From Vibrio sp. UCD-FRSSP16_30 (GTDB lineage Bacteria > Pseudomonadota > Gammaproteobacteria > Enterobacterales > Vibrionaceae), in contig NZ_LZFW01000002.1 in assembly GCF_001676025.1 (NCBI RefSeq), forward strand, positions 62,001 to 126,000: a stretch of 64,000 nt of DNA, read 5' to 3'. Position numbers and translations under genes: made by a program. The notes beneath the pieces are model-generated. The model saw only the letters and a list, made by a program, of their open reading frames with translations, did not search any database and was not told where the DNA came from. The number at the start of each line of letters is the position of its first letter. Within the stretch, counting starts at the first letter, position 1. Below are positions 55,080-64,000 of the stretch, one piece after another.

Positions 55080-56960
55080 TTACATTACTAGACGACGAAT
55101 ATCGCTCAAGCACTGGTTCAAGAAGTTAATGAAACGAGCTCCTTCTGCACCATCAATCACTCGGTGATCGTATGATAGAGACAGTGGAAGCATTAGACGA
55201 GGAACAAACTCGCTGCCATTCCAAACTGGCTTCATTTCAGACTTAGAAACACCAAGAATAGCGACTTCTGGAGCATTCACGATTGGAGTAAACGCAGTAC
55301 CACCAATGCCACCTAGGCTAGAGATAGTGAAACAACCGCCCTGCATGTCAGATGCAGTTAATTTACCGCCACGTGCTTTCTTAGAAATTGCTGCAAGTTC
55401 TGCAGAAAGCTCGTAAATGCCTTTCTTGTTCACGTCTTTAAATACAGGAACAACTAGACCATTTGGCGTATCTACTGCGATACCAACATTCACGTATTTC
55501 TTAAGAATGATGCTTTCGCCATCTTCAGAAAGAGATGAGTTCATTGCTGGGAACTCTTCAAGCGCTTTCGCTACTGCTTTCAAGATAAACACAAGTGGTG
55601 TGATCTTGATACCAGAGTCTTTCTTAGCTTCGAATGCGTTCTGCTCTTTACGGAACTTCTCAACTTCAGTGATATCAGCATTATCCCACTGTGTAACGTG
55701 CGGGATCATTACCCAGTTACGGTGCAGGTTAGCGCCAGAAATTTTCTTAATTTTAGAAAGTTTCTTAACTTCAGTTTCACCAAACTTGCTGAAGTCCACT
55801 TTTGGCCATGGTAGTAGGCCAAGTGCACTGCCGTCGCCTTTACCTGATGCAGCTGCACCAGACTCTAGACGTTTAAGCGCATCTTTAACAAACGTTTGAA
55901 CGTCTTCTTTAAGAATGCGGTTCTTACGGCCAGTACCTTTAACTTTAGAAAGGTTAACACCGAACTCACGAGCTAGACGACGAACAACCGGAGAAGCATG
56001 AGTATACTCGTGGTTCTCTTGGAAATCGTTAGCCGCTGGCGCAGCTGCAGGAGCAGATGCTACTGGCGCTGCAGGTGCCGCTGTTGGAGCAGGCGCTGCT
56101 GCTTGTGCAACAGGAGCTACTGGCGCTGAACCACCCGCAGTTTCAAATACCATGATTAAAGAACCCGTTGTTACTGAATCGCCTTCAGCAATCTTGATTT
56201 CTTTAACTGTACCTGCAAATGGTGCTGGAACTTCCATTGAAGCTTTGTCGCCTTCAACAGTAATTAGAGATTGCTCTTCTTCTACTGTATCGCCAACTTT
56301 AACCATGATTTCAGTTACTTCAACTTCATCACCGCCGATATCTGGTACGTTCACTTCTTGAACTGCAGAAGCTGTTGCAACAGGTGCTGGTGCAGCCGCA
56401 GCTGGTGCCGCTGCCACTGGAGCGCTAGCGCCAATTTCAAATACCATGATTAGAGAGCCAGTAGTAACTGAGTCGCCAGAAGCTACTTTAATTTCTTTAA
56501 CAGTACCTGCAAACGGTGCTGGAACTTCCATTGAAGCTTTGTCGCCTTCTACAGTTAGAAGAGATTGCTCTTCTTCTACTGTGTCGCCAACTGCAACCAT
56601 GATTTCAGTGACTTCAACTTCATCACCACCAATGTCTGGTACGTGTACTTCTTTCAATTCAGTTGCACCTGCAGGAGCAGCTACTGGAGCCGCTTCAACT
56701 GCTGGGGCTACTGGTGCTTGCGCAGCACCAGCTTCTTCGAAAATCATGATTAAAGAACCAGTTGTTACTGAATCGCCTTCAGCAATTTTGATGTCTTTAA
56801 CAATACCCGCTTGAGATGCAGGAACTTCCATTGAAGCCTTGTCGCCTTCAACAGTGATCAGTGACTGTTCTTCTTCAACCTTGTCGCCAACGTTTACAAG
56901 AATCTCAGTTACTTCAACCTCATCAGCACCAATGTCAGGTACATTAATTTCGATTGCCAT
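55080..56960 (-). CDS. aceF: pyruvate dehydrogenase E2, dihydrolipoyl acetyltransferase
   Basis: Core of the pyruvate dehydrogenase complex (626 aa). Three lipoyl domains (about 1-80, 103-180, 205-285) each carry the lipoylated Lys in GDKASMEVP, joined by Ala/Pro-rich linkers. A subunit-binding domain (about 330-366, [19 protein letters not shown]) and the acetyltransferase domain (about 395-626) with the catalytic DHRVIDG follow. Three lipoyl domains is the E. coli pattern. The repeats are alike at DNA level too. The ATG follows AAGGGT, 28 bp after aceE. Confidence 0.97.
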   Translation of the reverse strand: MAIEINVPDIGADEVEVTEILVNVGDKVEEEQSLITVEGDKASMEVPASQAGIVKDIKIAEGDSVTTGSLIMIFEEAGAAQAPVAPAVEAAPVAAPAGATELKEVHVPDIGGDEVEVTEIMVAVGDTVEEEQSLLTVEGDKASMEVPAPFAGTVKEIKVASGDSVTTGSLIMVFEIGASAPVAAAPAAAAPAPVATASAVQEVNVPDIGGDEVEVTEIMVKVGDTVEEEQSLITVEGDKASMEVPAPFAGTVKEIKIAEGDSVTTGSLIMVFETAGGSAPVAPVAQAAAPAPTAAPAAPVASAPAAAPAANDFQENHEYTHASPVVRRLAREFGVNLSKVKGTGRKNRILKEDVQTFVKDALKRLESGAAASGKGDGSALGLLPWPKVDFSKFGETEVKKLSKIKKISGANLHRNWVMIPHVTQWDNADITEVEKFRKEQNAFEAKKDSGIKITPLVFILKAVAKALEEFPAMNSSLSEDGESIILKKYVNVGIAVDTPNGLVVPVFKDVNKKGIYELSAELAAISKKARGGKLTASDMQGGCFTISSLGGIGGTAFTPIVNAPEVAILGVSKSEMKPVWNGSEFVPRLMLPLSLSYDHRVIDGAEGARFINFLNQCLSDIRRLVM

Positions 56961-56988
56961 TGTTTATTACCCTTACTTAATGGAAGTC

Positions 56989-59652
56989 TTACGCAAATTG
57001 CGGGTTAGTTTTTTCTGTGTCGATATTGAATTTAGCGATTGCGTCAACCACTACAGACTTATCAACATCACCACGCTTAACAAGCTCAGTCAGTGCAGCA
57101 ACAACAACGTAGCCAGCATTAACTTCAAAGTGACGACGTAGGTTGTCACGGCTATCAGAACGACCGAAGCCATCTGTACCAAGCACTTTATAAGACTCAG
57201 CAGGAACGTAAGCACGAACTTGCTCTGCGTAGTTTTTCATGTAATCCGTTGCTGCAATTGCAGGCGCATCACCTAGAACAGTTGTAATGTAAGGTACTTT
57301 CGCTTCAGCTTCAGGGTGTAGCATGTTGTCACGCTCTACGTTTTGACCATCGCGAGTCAATTCGTTGAAAGAGGTTACTGAGAACACATCTGATGCTACG
57401 CCGTACTCTGCACTTAGGATTTCAGCTGCTTTACGAACTTCGTTCATAATAGTACCTGAGCTCAATAGTTGAACTTTACCTTTCGCGCCTTCGTGAGACT
57501 CTAGCTTGTAAATACCTTTACGAATGCCTTCTTCAGCGCCTTCTGGCATTGCTGGCATTGCGTAGTTTTCGTTCATTACTGTTAGGTAGTAGTAAACATT
57601 TTCTTGCTCAGGACCGTACATGCGACGAATACCGTCTTGCATGATAACTGCTAGCTCATAAGCAAATGTTGGGTCGTAAGAAACACAGTTAGGGATGATG
57701 TTCGCTTGGATATGCGAGTGACCATCTTCGTGCTGTAGACCTTCACCATTTAGTGTAGTACGACCGGCTGTAGCACCTAATAGGAAGCCACGAGCTTGTT
57801 GATCGCCTGCTAGCCATGCCATGTCACCAACACGTTGGAAACCGAACATAGAATAGTAGATGTAGAATGGGATCATTGGTAGGTTGTTAGTGCTGTATGA
57901 AGTTGCAGCTGCAACCCAAGACGCCATAGAACCTAGTTCGTTGATACCTTCTTGAAGAACTTGACCAGAAGTTGCTTCTTTGTAGTAAGAAACGATACCT
58001 TTATCTTCAGGTGTGTATTCTTGACCTTGCGGGTTGTAAATACCAATCTGACGGAATAGACCTTCCATACCAAATGTACGAGCTTCGTCACAGATGATTG
58101 GAACAATGTTCTTACCGATATTTTTGTTTTTCAACAAAATGTTCAGAGTACGAACATACGCCATAGTAGTAGAGATTTCACGCTTTTGAGCACCAAGTAG
58201 AGGAGCGAACTCTTCTAGTTCAGGTACTTTAAATTCTTGAGTGAATTTAGGCAGACGCGCTGGTGTGTAACCGTGTAGAGCGTTACGACGAGCGTGCATG
58301 TATTCATACTCAGGCGTGCCTTCTTCTAGTTTCAAGTAAGGCAGTGTGCTTACTTTCTCATCAGAAAGAATATCTTGCAGGCCTAGACGGTCACGAAGAT
58401 GTTGAACATGAGTCATGTCCATTTTCTTCACGCCGTGTGCAATGTTTTTACCTTCAGCTGCATCACCCATGCCGTAACCTTTAACAGTTTTAGCTAGGAT
58501 TACAGTTGGCTTGCCACCGGTTTCTTTTGCATTGTTGAATGCTGCAAACAGTTTAGATGAATCATGACCACCACGCTTAAGAGCGAAGATTTCGTCATCA
58601 GTCATATCGGCAACAAGTGCTGCTGTTTCAGGGTATTTACCAAAGAAGTGCTCACGTACGTACGCGCCATCTTTAGATTTGAATGTTTGGTAGTCGCCAT
58701 CGATAGTTTCGTTCATTAGTTGAAGAAGCTTACCAGTGGTGTCTTTCGCTAGTAGTGAATCCCAGTTGCTACCCCAGATAACTTTAACAACGTTCCAACC
58801 TGCGCCTTTAAATAGGCCTTCAAGTTCTTGAATGATGCTACCGTTACCCATTACAGGGCCATCTAGACGCTGTAGGTTACAGTTGATTAGGAAACATAGG
58901 TTGTCCAGTTTTTCACGAGCAGCAAAAGAAATTGCACCGCGTGATTCTGGCTCATCCATCTCACCATCACCTAGGAAAGCATAAACGCGTTGCGCTGAAG
59001 TTTCTTTCAGACCACGGCCTTCAAGGTACTTAAGGAAGCGTGCTTGGTAGATAGCAGAGATAGGACCTAGGCCCATAGATACAGTTGGGAACTGCCAGAA
59101 TTCAGGCATCAACTTAGGGTGTGGGTAAGAAGGGATACCTTTACCATCAACTTCTTGACGGAAGTTATCTAGTTGCTCTTCAGTTAGACGACCCTCAACG
59201 AATGCGCGAGAGTAGATTCCTGGAGAAATGTGACCTTGATAATAAACTAAGTCACCACCGTCCGTCTCATTTGGAGCGCGGAAGAAGTGGTTGAAACATA
59301 CTTCATAGAATGCAGCAGCAGACTGGTAAGAAGCCATGTGACCACCAAGGTCTAGGTCTTTCTTAGAAGCACGCAATACGATCATGATTGCGTTCCAACG
59401 AATGATTGAGCGAATACGACGCTCAAGTGTTACATCACCAGGGTAAGCAGGCTCTTGAGCTGCTGGAATGGTATTGATGTAATTTGTGTTAATGCCAGTT
59501 GGCATATCAACACCGTCTAAACGCGCCTTATCTAGAACTTGTTCTAGTAAGAATTGTGCACGTTCTACACCTTCTTCACGTACTACTGACTCAAGGGCTT
59601 CTAACCAATCTTGAGTTTCCAGAGCATCAACGTCATTCTTCTTATCAGACAT
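56989..59652 (-). CDS. aceE: pyruvate dehydrogenase E1 component
   Basis: Homodimeric thiamine-diphosphate E1 (887 aa) that decarboxylates pyruvate and acetylates the E2 lipoyl groups. The ThDP motif begins GDGEMDEPES and continues to the LCFLINCNLQ region. Full family length. The ATG follows AAAAGGA. It lies 66 bp after pdhR in one operon. Confidence 0.97.
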   Translation of the reverse strand: MSDKKNDVDALETQDWLEALESVVREEGVERAQFLLEQVLDKARLDGVDMPTGINTNYINTIPAAQEPAYPGDVTLERRIRSIIRWNAIMIVLRASKKDLDLGGHMASYQSAAAFYEVCFNHFFRAPNETDGGDLVYYQGHISPGIYSRAFVEGRLTEEQLDNFRQEVDGKGIPSYPHPKLMPEFWQFPTVSMGLGPISAIYQARFLKYLEGRGLKETSAQRVYAFLGDGEMDEPESRGAISFAAREKLDNLCFLINCNLQRLDGPVMGNGSIIQELEGLFKGAGWNVVKVIWGSNWDSLLAKDTTGKLLQLMNETIDGDYQTFKSKDGAYVREHFFGKYPETAALVADMTDDEIFALKRGGHDSSKLFAAFNNAKETGGKPTVILAKTVKGYGMGDAAEGKNIAHGVKKMDMTHVQHLRDRLGLQDILSDEKVSTLPYLKLEEGTPEYEYMHARRNALHGYTPARLPKFTQEFKVPELEEFAPLLGAQKREISTTMAYVRTLNILLKNKNIGKNIVPIICDEARTFGMEGLFRQIGIYNPQGQEYTPEDKGIVSYYKEATSGQVLQEGINELGSMASWVAAATSYSTNNLPMIPFYIYYSMFGFQRVGDMAWLAGDQQARGFLLGATAGRTTLNGEGLQHEDGHSHIQANIIPNCVSYDPTFAYELAVIMQDGIRRMYGPEQENVYYYLTVMNENYAMPAMPEGAEEGIRKGIYKLESHEGAKGKVQLLSSGTIMNEVRKAAEILSAEYGVASDVFSVTSFNELTRDGQNVERDNMLHPEAEAKVPYITTVLGDAPAIAATDYMKNYAEQVRAYVPAESYKVLGTDGFGRSDSRDNLRRHFEVNAGYVVVAALTELVKRGDVDKSVVVDAIAKFNIDTEKTNPQFA

Positions 59653-59718
59653 TGCGAACTATCCTTTTTTATTAAGTTAGGTCAACTACTAGGGCCACAT
59701 ACCCTAAGCAAAAGCTTA

Positions 59719-60489
59719 CTATTTATTCTGTTGAATTCGACGTAATGAACGAGCTCTTCTGCCCTGCTCTTGCGTCAAATCCGACAATGTTTCATCGATA
59801 AAGGCTAAATGACTTTCACATAGTTCACGGGCGCGCTGTGGCTCCCTTGAAGTAATTGCGGTAACAATGCCTTCTCTATGATCACTTAACCTTTGTAATG
59901 CATCAGCATGACCATGCAATAGTTGCAAGTTCTGTAATACATTATCTTGTAATAATGGAGACAAGCTACGAACAATATGCAGTAAAACCACATTGTGCGA
60001 GGCTTCTGCAATCGCAATCAAAAACTCCATGATTGCTTTTGCTTCACTCTCAATATCATCACTATTTTCTGGAACACTGAGCATTTCTTGGCACTGAGTA
60101 ATGCGTTGAAAATCTTCAACTGTTCCTCTTAACGCGGCAAAATAAGCTGCAATACCTTCCAGTGCATGACGTGTCTCTAGTAAATCTCTTTGCGCCTCAC
60201 TGTGGCTAGCAAGAAGATTTAAAAGCGGATCCGTTAAGTTAGAAGACAAGCATTCACAAACAAAAGTTCCACCACCTTGACGACGAGTTAGCAACCCTTT
60301 GGCTTCTAGCCTTTGAATTGCCTCACGTACCGATGGTCTAGATACATCAAATTGCCTAGCAAGTTCTCTCTCCGGCGGTAATTGCTGCCCTGGAGATAAG
60401 ATCCCATCCAAAATTAATGTTTCTAACTCACGCTCTATCACATCCGATAGCTTAGGTTGGCGAATACTTTGAAAGGAAACTTTTTTCAT
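59719..60489 (-). CDS. pdhR: pyruvate dehydrogenase complex repressor
   Basis: GntR/FadR-type repressor (256 aa) released from DNA by pyruvate. The winged helix (about 15-80) contains PPERELARQFDVSRPSVREAI and RRQGGGTFV; the FCD effector domain (about 95-235) follows. It is first in the pdhR-aceEF-lpd operon, and a perfect PdhR box upstream implies it controls itself and the operon. Confidence 0.95.
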   Translation of the reverse strand: MKKVSFQSIRQPKLSDVIERELETLILDGILSPGQQLPPERELARQFDVSRPSVREAIQRLEAKGLLTRRQGGGTFVCECLSSNLTDPLLNLLASHSEAQRDLLETRHALEGIAAYFAALRGTVEDFQRITQCQEMLSVPENSDDIESEAKAIMEFLIAIAEASHNVVLLHIVRSLSPLLQDNVLQNLQLLHGHADALQRLSDHREGIVTAITSREPQRARELCESHLAFIDETLSDLTQEQGRRARSLRRIQQNK

Positions 60490-60529
60490 CTCAGTCTCTA
60501 CACCCTGCGTAATGTTAAGTAGCGTTGTT

Positions 60530-60546
60530 AATTGGTATTACCAATT
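60530..60546. promoter_or_regulatory. PdhR operator
   Basis: AATTGGTATTACCAATT is a perfect 7-3-7 palindrome matching the known PdhR site AATTGGTnnnACCAATT. It is 41 bp before the pdhR ATG. Confidence 0.9.
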
Positions 60547-60597
60547 TTAACTTGACGCGAAACTTAACATATCAATTTTAGATTTGTCTAGGAAAAC

Positions 60598-60611
60598 TTG
60601 ATTTAAATCAT
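60598..60611. promoter_or_regulatory. FNR-like site upstream of pdhR
   Basis: TTGATTTAAATCAT matches TTGAT-N4-ATCAA at 9 of 10 positions. It lies about 60 bp upstream of the PdhR box. Control of the complex by oxygen would fit. Confidence 0.5.
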
Positions 60612-60742
60612 AAAACACAGAATCTCATAACATTATCCCACTAAATAAACGGCATATAGTTAAGCAAATGTTAATGAGAGTCGTATTACCGAAGCAAGTA
60701 TGCGCCCACCTCTATTTGTATGACAAATTTATCAAACATTCA

Positions 60743-62329
<1,587 letters not shown>

Positions 62330-62361
62330 CACGCATTCAAGCACACGATAAAGATTCAACC

Positions 62362-62388
62362 AAAGGTCAGCATTGCTGGCCTTTTTTA
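62362..62388 (+). terminator. nadC Rho-independent terminator
   Basis: AAAGGTCAGC (62362-62371) and GCTGGCCTTT (62375-62384) pair with one T-G, loop ATT, and run into T. No gene is seen in 62271-62571. Confidence 0.85.
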
Positions 62389-62470
62389 TTATTAATGATA
62401 AACAGTATGAGATAGCGTTATCTAAATCTCACTTACTACTTATTAACTGCACATCCTCTTTCCTTGTCGC

Positions 62471-62486
62471 TGCGAGGCAGTTGCCA
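62471..62486. promoter_or_regulatory. possible CRP-S (TfoX-dependent) site upstream of pilA
   Basis: TGCGA-GGCAGT-TGCCA matches the CRP-S core TGCGA-N6-TCGCA fully on the left and 3 of 5 on the right. It is 86 bp before the pilA ATG. Vibrio competence pilus genes are known to be controlled by TfoX and CRP. Confidence 0.25.
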
Positions 62487-62571
62487 AACTGCGCGTGAAC
62501 TTCTGTTATTTTCCCCTCTAGTATCTAGTTTTACAGCCACCAGCAAACCGCTATCGAGGCTAGATACCATC

Positions 62572-62976
62572 ATGATACAAAAACAAAAAGGCTTTACCCT
62601 CATCGAACTGATGATCGTTGTGGCTATTATTGGCGTTCTTTCCGCCATTGGTGTTCCTATATATAAAGACTATATAAAGAAATCCGAATTGGCATCGGCG
62701 ACATCCACATTAAGAGGACTACTGACAAAAACAGAGCTGTTCTATTTAGATAGTGGGGCTTTCCCTACCGACCTAGATGACATTAATGCAGTATCGAGTG
62801 CTGCAGGAAGTTTAGGTGCAATAGGTATAAACGGAGATAGCCTAGAATTTACCTTTGATAGTAGCGATAGTTCATTGGCAGGTGCATCAGTTGCATTTAC
62901 TCGTGATGCTGACAATGGCTGGAGCTGTACAGTCAGTGGCGCAGGTGACGTGGACGCGCCTAAAGGCTGTCAATGA
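62572..62976 (+). CDS. pilA: type IV pilin PilA (chitin-regulated competence pilus)
   Basis: Major pilin precursor (134 aa). A short leader MIQKQKG is cut before [20 protein letters not shown], the standard prepilin site with Glu at +5. The C-terminal Cys pair (WSCTV, KGCQ) would form the D-region disulfide. Its place between nadC and pilB matches V. cholerae and E. coli ppdD. I chose the ATG at 62572 because it gives the correct leader. The ribosome site (GAGG) is rather far upstream. The pilB ATG overlaps its stop. Confidence 0.95.
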   Translation: MIQKQKGFTLIELMIVVAIIGVLSAIGVPIYKDYIKKSELASATSTLRGLLTKTELFYLDSGAFPTDLDDINAVSSAAGSLGAIGINGDSLEFTFDSSDSSLAGASVAFTRDADNGWSCTVSGAGDVDAPKGCQ

Positions 62977-64000
62977 TTCACCCATTAATTGCTTCGCTCA
63001 CTCCTGAATTACTTTCTCAGCAGGCAGCGGAGCAATTATCAAATATAGACAACCTATCAACTGAACAATTGTTGTCGCAAATCGCCCAGCTAACGCAATA
63101 CTCATTACCCGAGTTAGCCAGAGAGATCGCTCTCAAAGAGCAACTGAGTTACCAACAAAATCCCAGTTTACAATTTAATTTAGCCAATACGATCAGCATG
63201 ATCGATACATTAAATCTAGAGCCTATGGTGCTGGCATACCCAATGCTGCCTTTATCTGTCAATAATGAACAATTACAACTACTCAGCTACGACCCCAGTA
63301 TTAAGTCCCTCGCACTGGAGTTGCAGTTTCATCATCGTTTAACTACCCGAGTTATCATTACCGATATCAAGCAATTTCAGAGTTTACATAATCTAGTACT
63401 GAGCCAGTTAAGAAATCATAAACAGCCAAATGCTTCATTCAAACTTCTTCCTGAAATAATGCAGCAAAGCCTGCAACACGAAGCCTCGGATATTCATATC
63501 GAGCCGCAAAGAGATGAAGCTCGAATACGCATACGCTGTGATGGTCTGCTGATGACTTTAATGACGATCTCCACAGGCGATATTAAAGCGCTAATTAGCC
63601 AAATAAAGATTAATGCCGATCTTGATATTGCCGAGCAACGTCTACCTCAAGATGGGCGGATGAAGTATTCACTCAGCAAAGAGCAACAAATAGAACTTCG
63701 AGTATCTACCCTACCGACGCTTTGGGGAGAAAAGCTAGTAATGAGGTTAGCTAAAGAGACTCTAGCATTACCTAAACTGGATGAATTGGGTTTGAACAAA
63801 GCTCAGCTTCTTTCATTGCAGACACAACTGCATCAACCTCAAGGGCTCATCCTAGTGACCGGTCCAACGGGCAGTGGCAAAACCATTACCCTCTATTCCT
63901 GCTTAAAAGCTATCGCCAATGACAACATCAATATTTGCACCATTGAAGATCCGGTTGAAATTTACTTACCCGGCTTTAATCAAGTGCAAGTGAACGCTCA
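62973..64000 (+). CDS. pilB: type IV pilus assembly ATPase PilB (5' part, runs off the window)
   Basis: Hexameric ATPase that powers pilus extension. About 342 codons are present. An N-terminal T2SSE_N-like domain (about 1-150) is followed by the core with ASDIHIEPQ, Walker A GPTGSGKT (about 297-304) and the start of the Asp box [13 protein letters not shown]. The ATG at 62973 overlaps the pilA stop (ATGA). The gene continues past position 64000. Confidence 0.95.
   Translation, partial: MIHPLIASLTPELLSQQAAEQLSNIDNLSTEQLLSQIAQLTQYSLPELAREIALKEQLSYQQNPSLQFNLANTISMIDTLNLEPMVLAYPMLPLSVNNEQLQLLSYDPSIKSLALELQFHHRLTTRVIITDIKQFQSLHNLVLSQLRNHKQPNASFKLLPEIMQQSLQHEASDIHIEPQRDEARIRIRCDGLLMTLMTISTGDIKALISQIKINADLDIAEQRLPQDGRMKYSLSKEQQIELRVSTLPTLWGEKLVMRLAKETLALPKLDELGLNKAQLLSLQTQLHQPQGLILVTGPTGSGKTITLYSCLKAIANDNINICTIEDPVEIYLPGFNQVQVNA

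Noticed and set aside
55417..55899. 160-codon plus-strand frame inside aceF
   Set aside because: Antisense shadow of the acetyltransferase domain; its Ser/Thr-rich content mirrors the real gene.

Overview
The window looks like a chromosomal segment of a Vibrio or close Vibrionaceae relative. Evidence is the proteins (ChiS-type chitin sensor, chitin oligosaccharide ABC system, ShyC-type endopeptidase, PilA/PilB) and a gene order that follows V. cholerae and, in blocks, E. coli (erpA/hemL; mrcB-hrpB-sfsA-dksA-gluQ-pcnB-folK-panB-panC; yadH-yadG/can/hpt; lpd-aceF-aceE-pdhR/ampD/nadC/pilA). I recognised no rRNA, tRNA, CRISPR array or insertion sequence. Family calls come from reading the proteins; no database search was possible.

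Layout. 0.2-9.1 kb: tyrS, an M23 peptidase, a two-gene RND efflux pump, erpA and hemL. 9.2-11.3 kb: an AI-2E-family membrane protein and rsmC. 11.4-23.3 kb: chitin block with chiS, a 631-bp regulatory gap, cbp, two permeases, two ATPases and a cytoplasmic GH20 hexosaminidase. 23.3-28.9 kb: Fur-type ferric ABC importer fbpABC, then amtB and glnK behind a sigma-54 promoter. 29-32.2 kb: yacL and acnB. 32.5-39.7 kb: a patatin/beta-barrel protein, mrcB and hrpB. 39.8-45.7 kb: sfsA, dksA, gluQ, pcnB, folK, panB, panC. 45.8-50.1 kb: a small accessory segment with a NhaC-type antiporter, a trimeric autotransporter with proline-rich 30-residue repeats and an asparagine-layered coiled coil, and a divergent HTH regulator. 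50.2-53.2 kb: yadH, yadG, can, hpt. 53.4-60.5 kb: pyruvate dehydrogenase genes lpd, aceF, aceE, pdhR. 60.7-64 kb: ampD, nadC, pilA and the 5' part of pilB.

How parts work together. ChiS and the periplasmic protein Cbp form the chitin-sensing pair. The ABC transporter imports chitooligosaccharides and the signal-less GH20 enzyme cuts them inside the cell. PilA/PilB at the far end belong to the chitin-induced competence pilus known in Vibrio. Several regulatory sites can be read directly: a 12/14 Fur box before fbpA, a sigma-54 promoter with an NtrC-like dyad before glnK, a perfect PdhR box and an FNR-like site before pdhR, and paired 13-bp dyads 30 bp apart before cbp.

Most worth a second look are: short tandem repeats that start at the last codons of nadC and chiS (weaker at acnB) and copy the stop codon each time; the repeat-built trimeric autotransporter with a 31-bp dyad between it and the HTH gene; and a perfect 22-bp palindrome between aceF and lpd.
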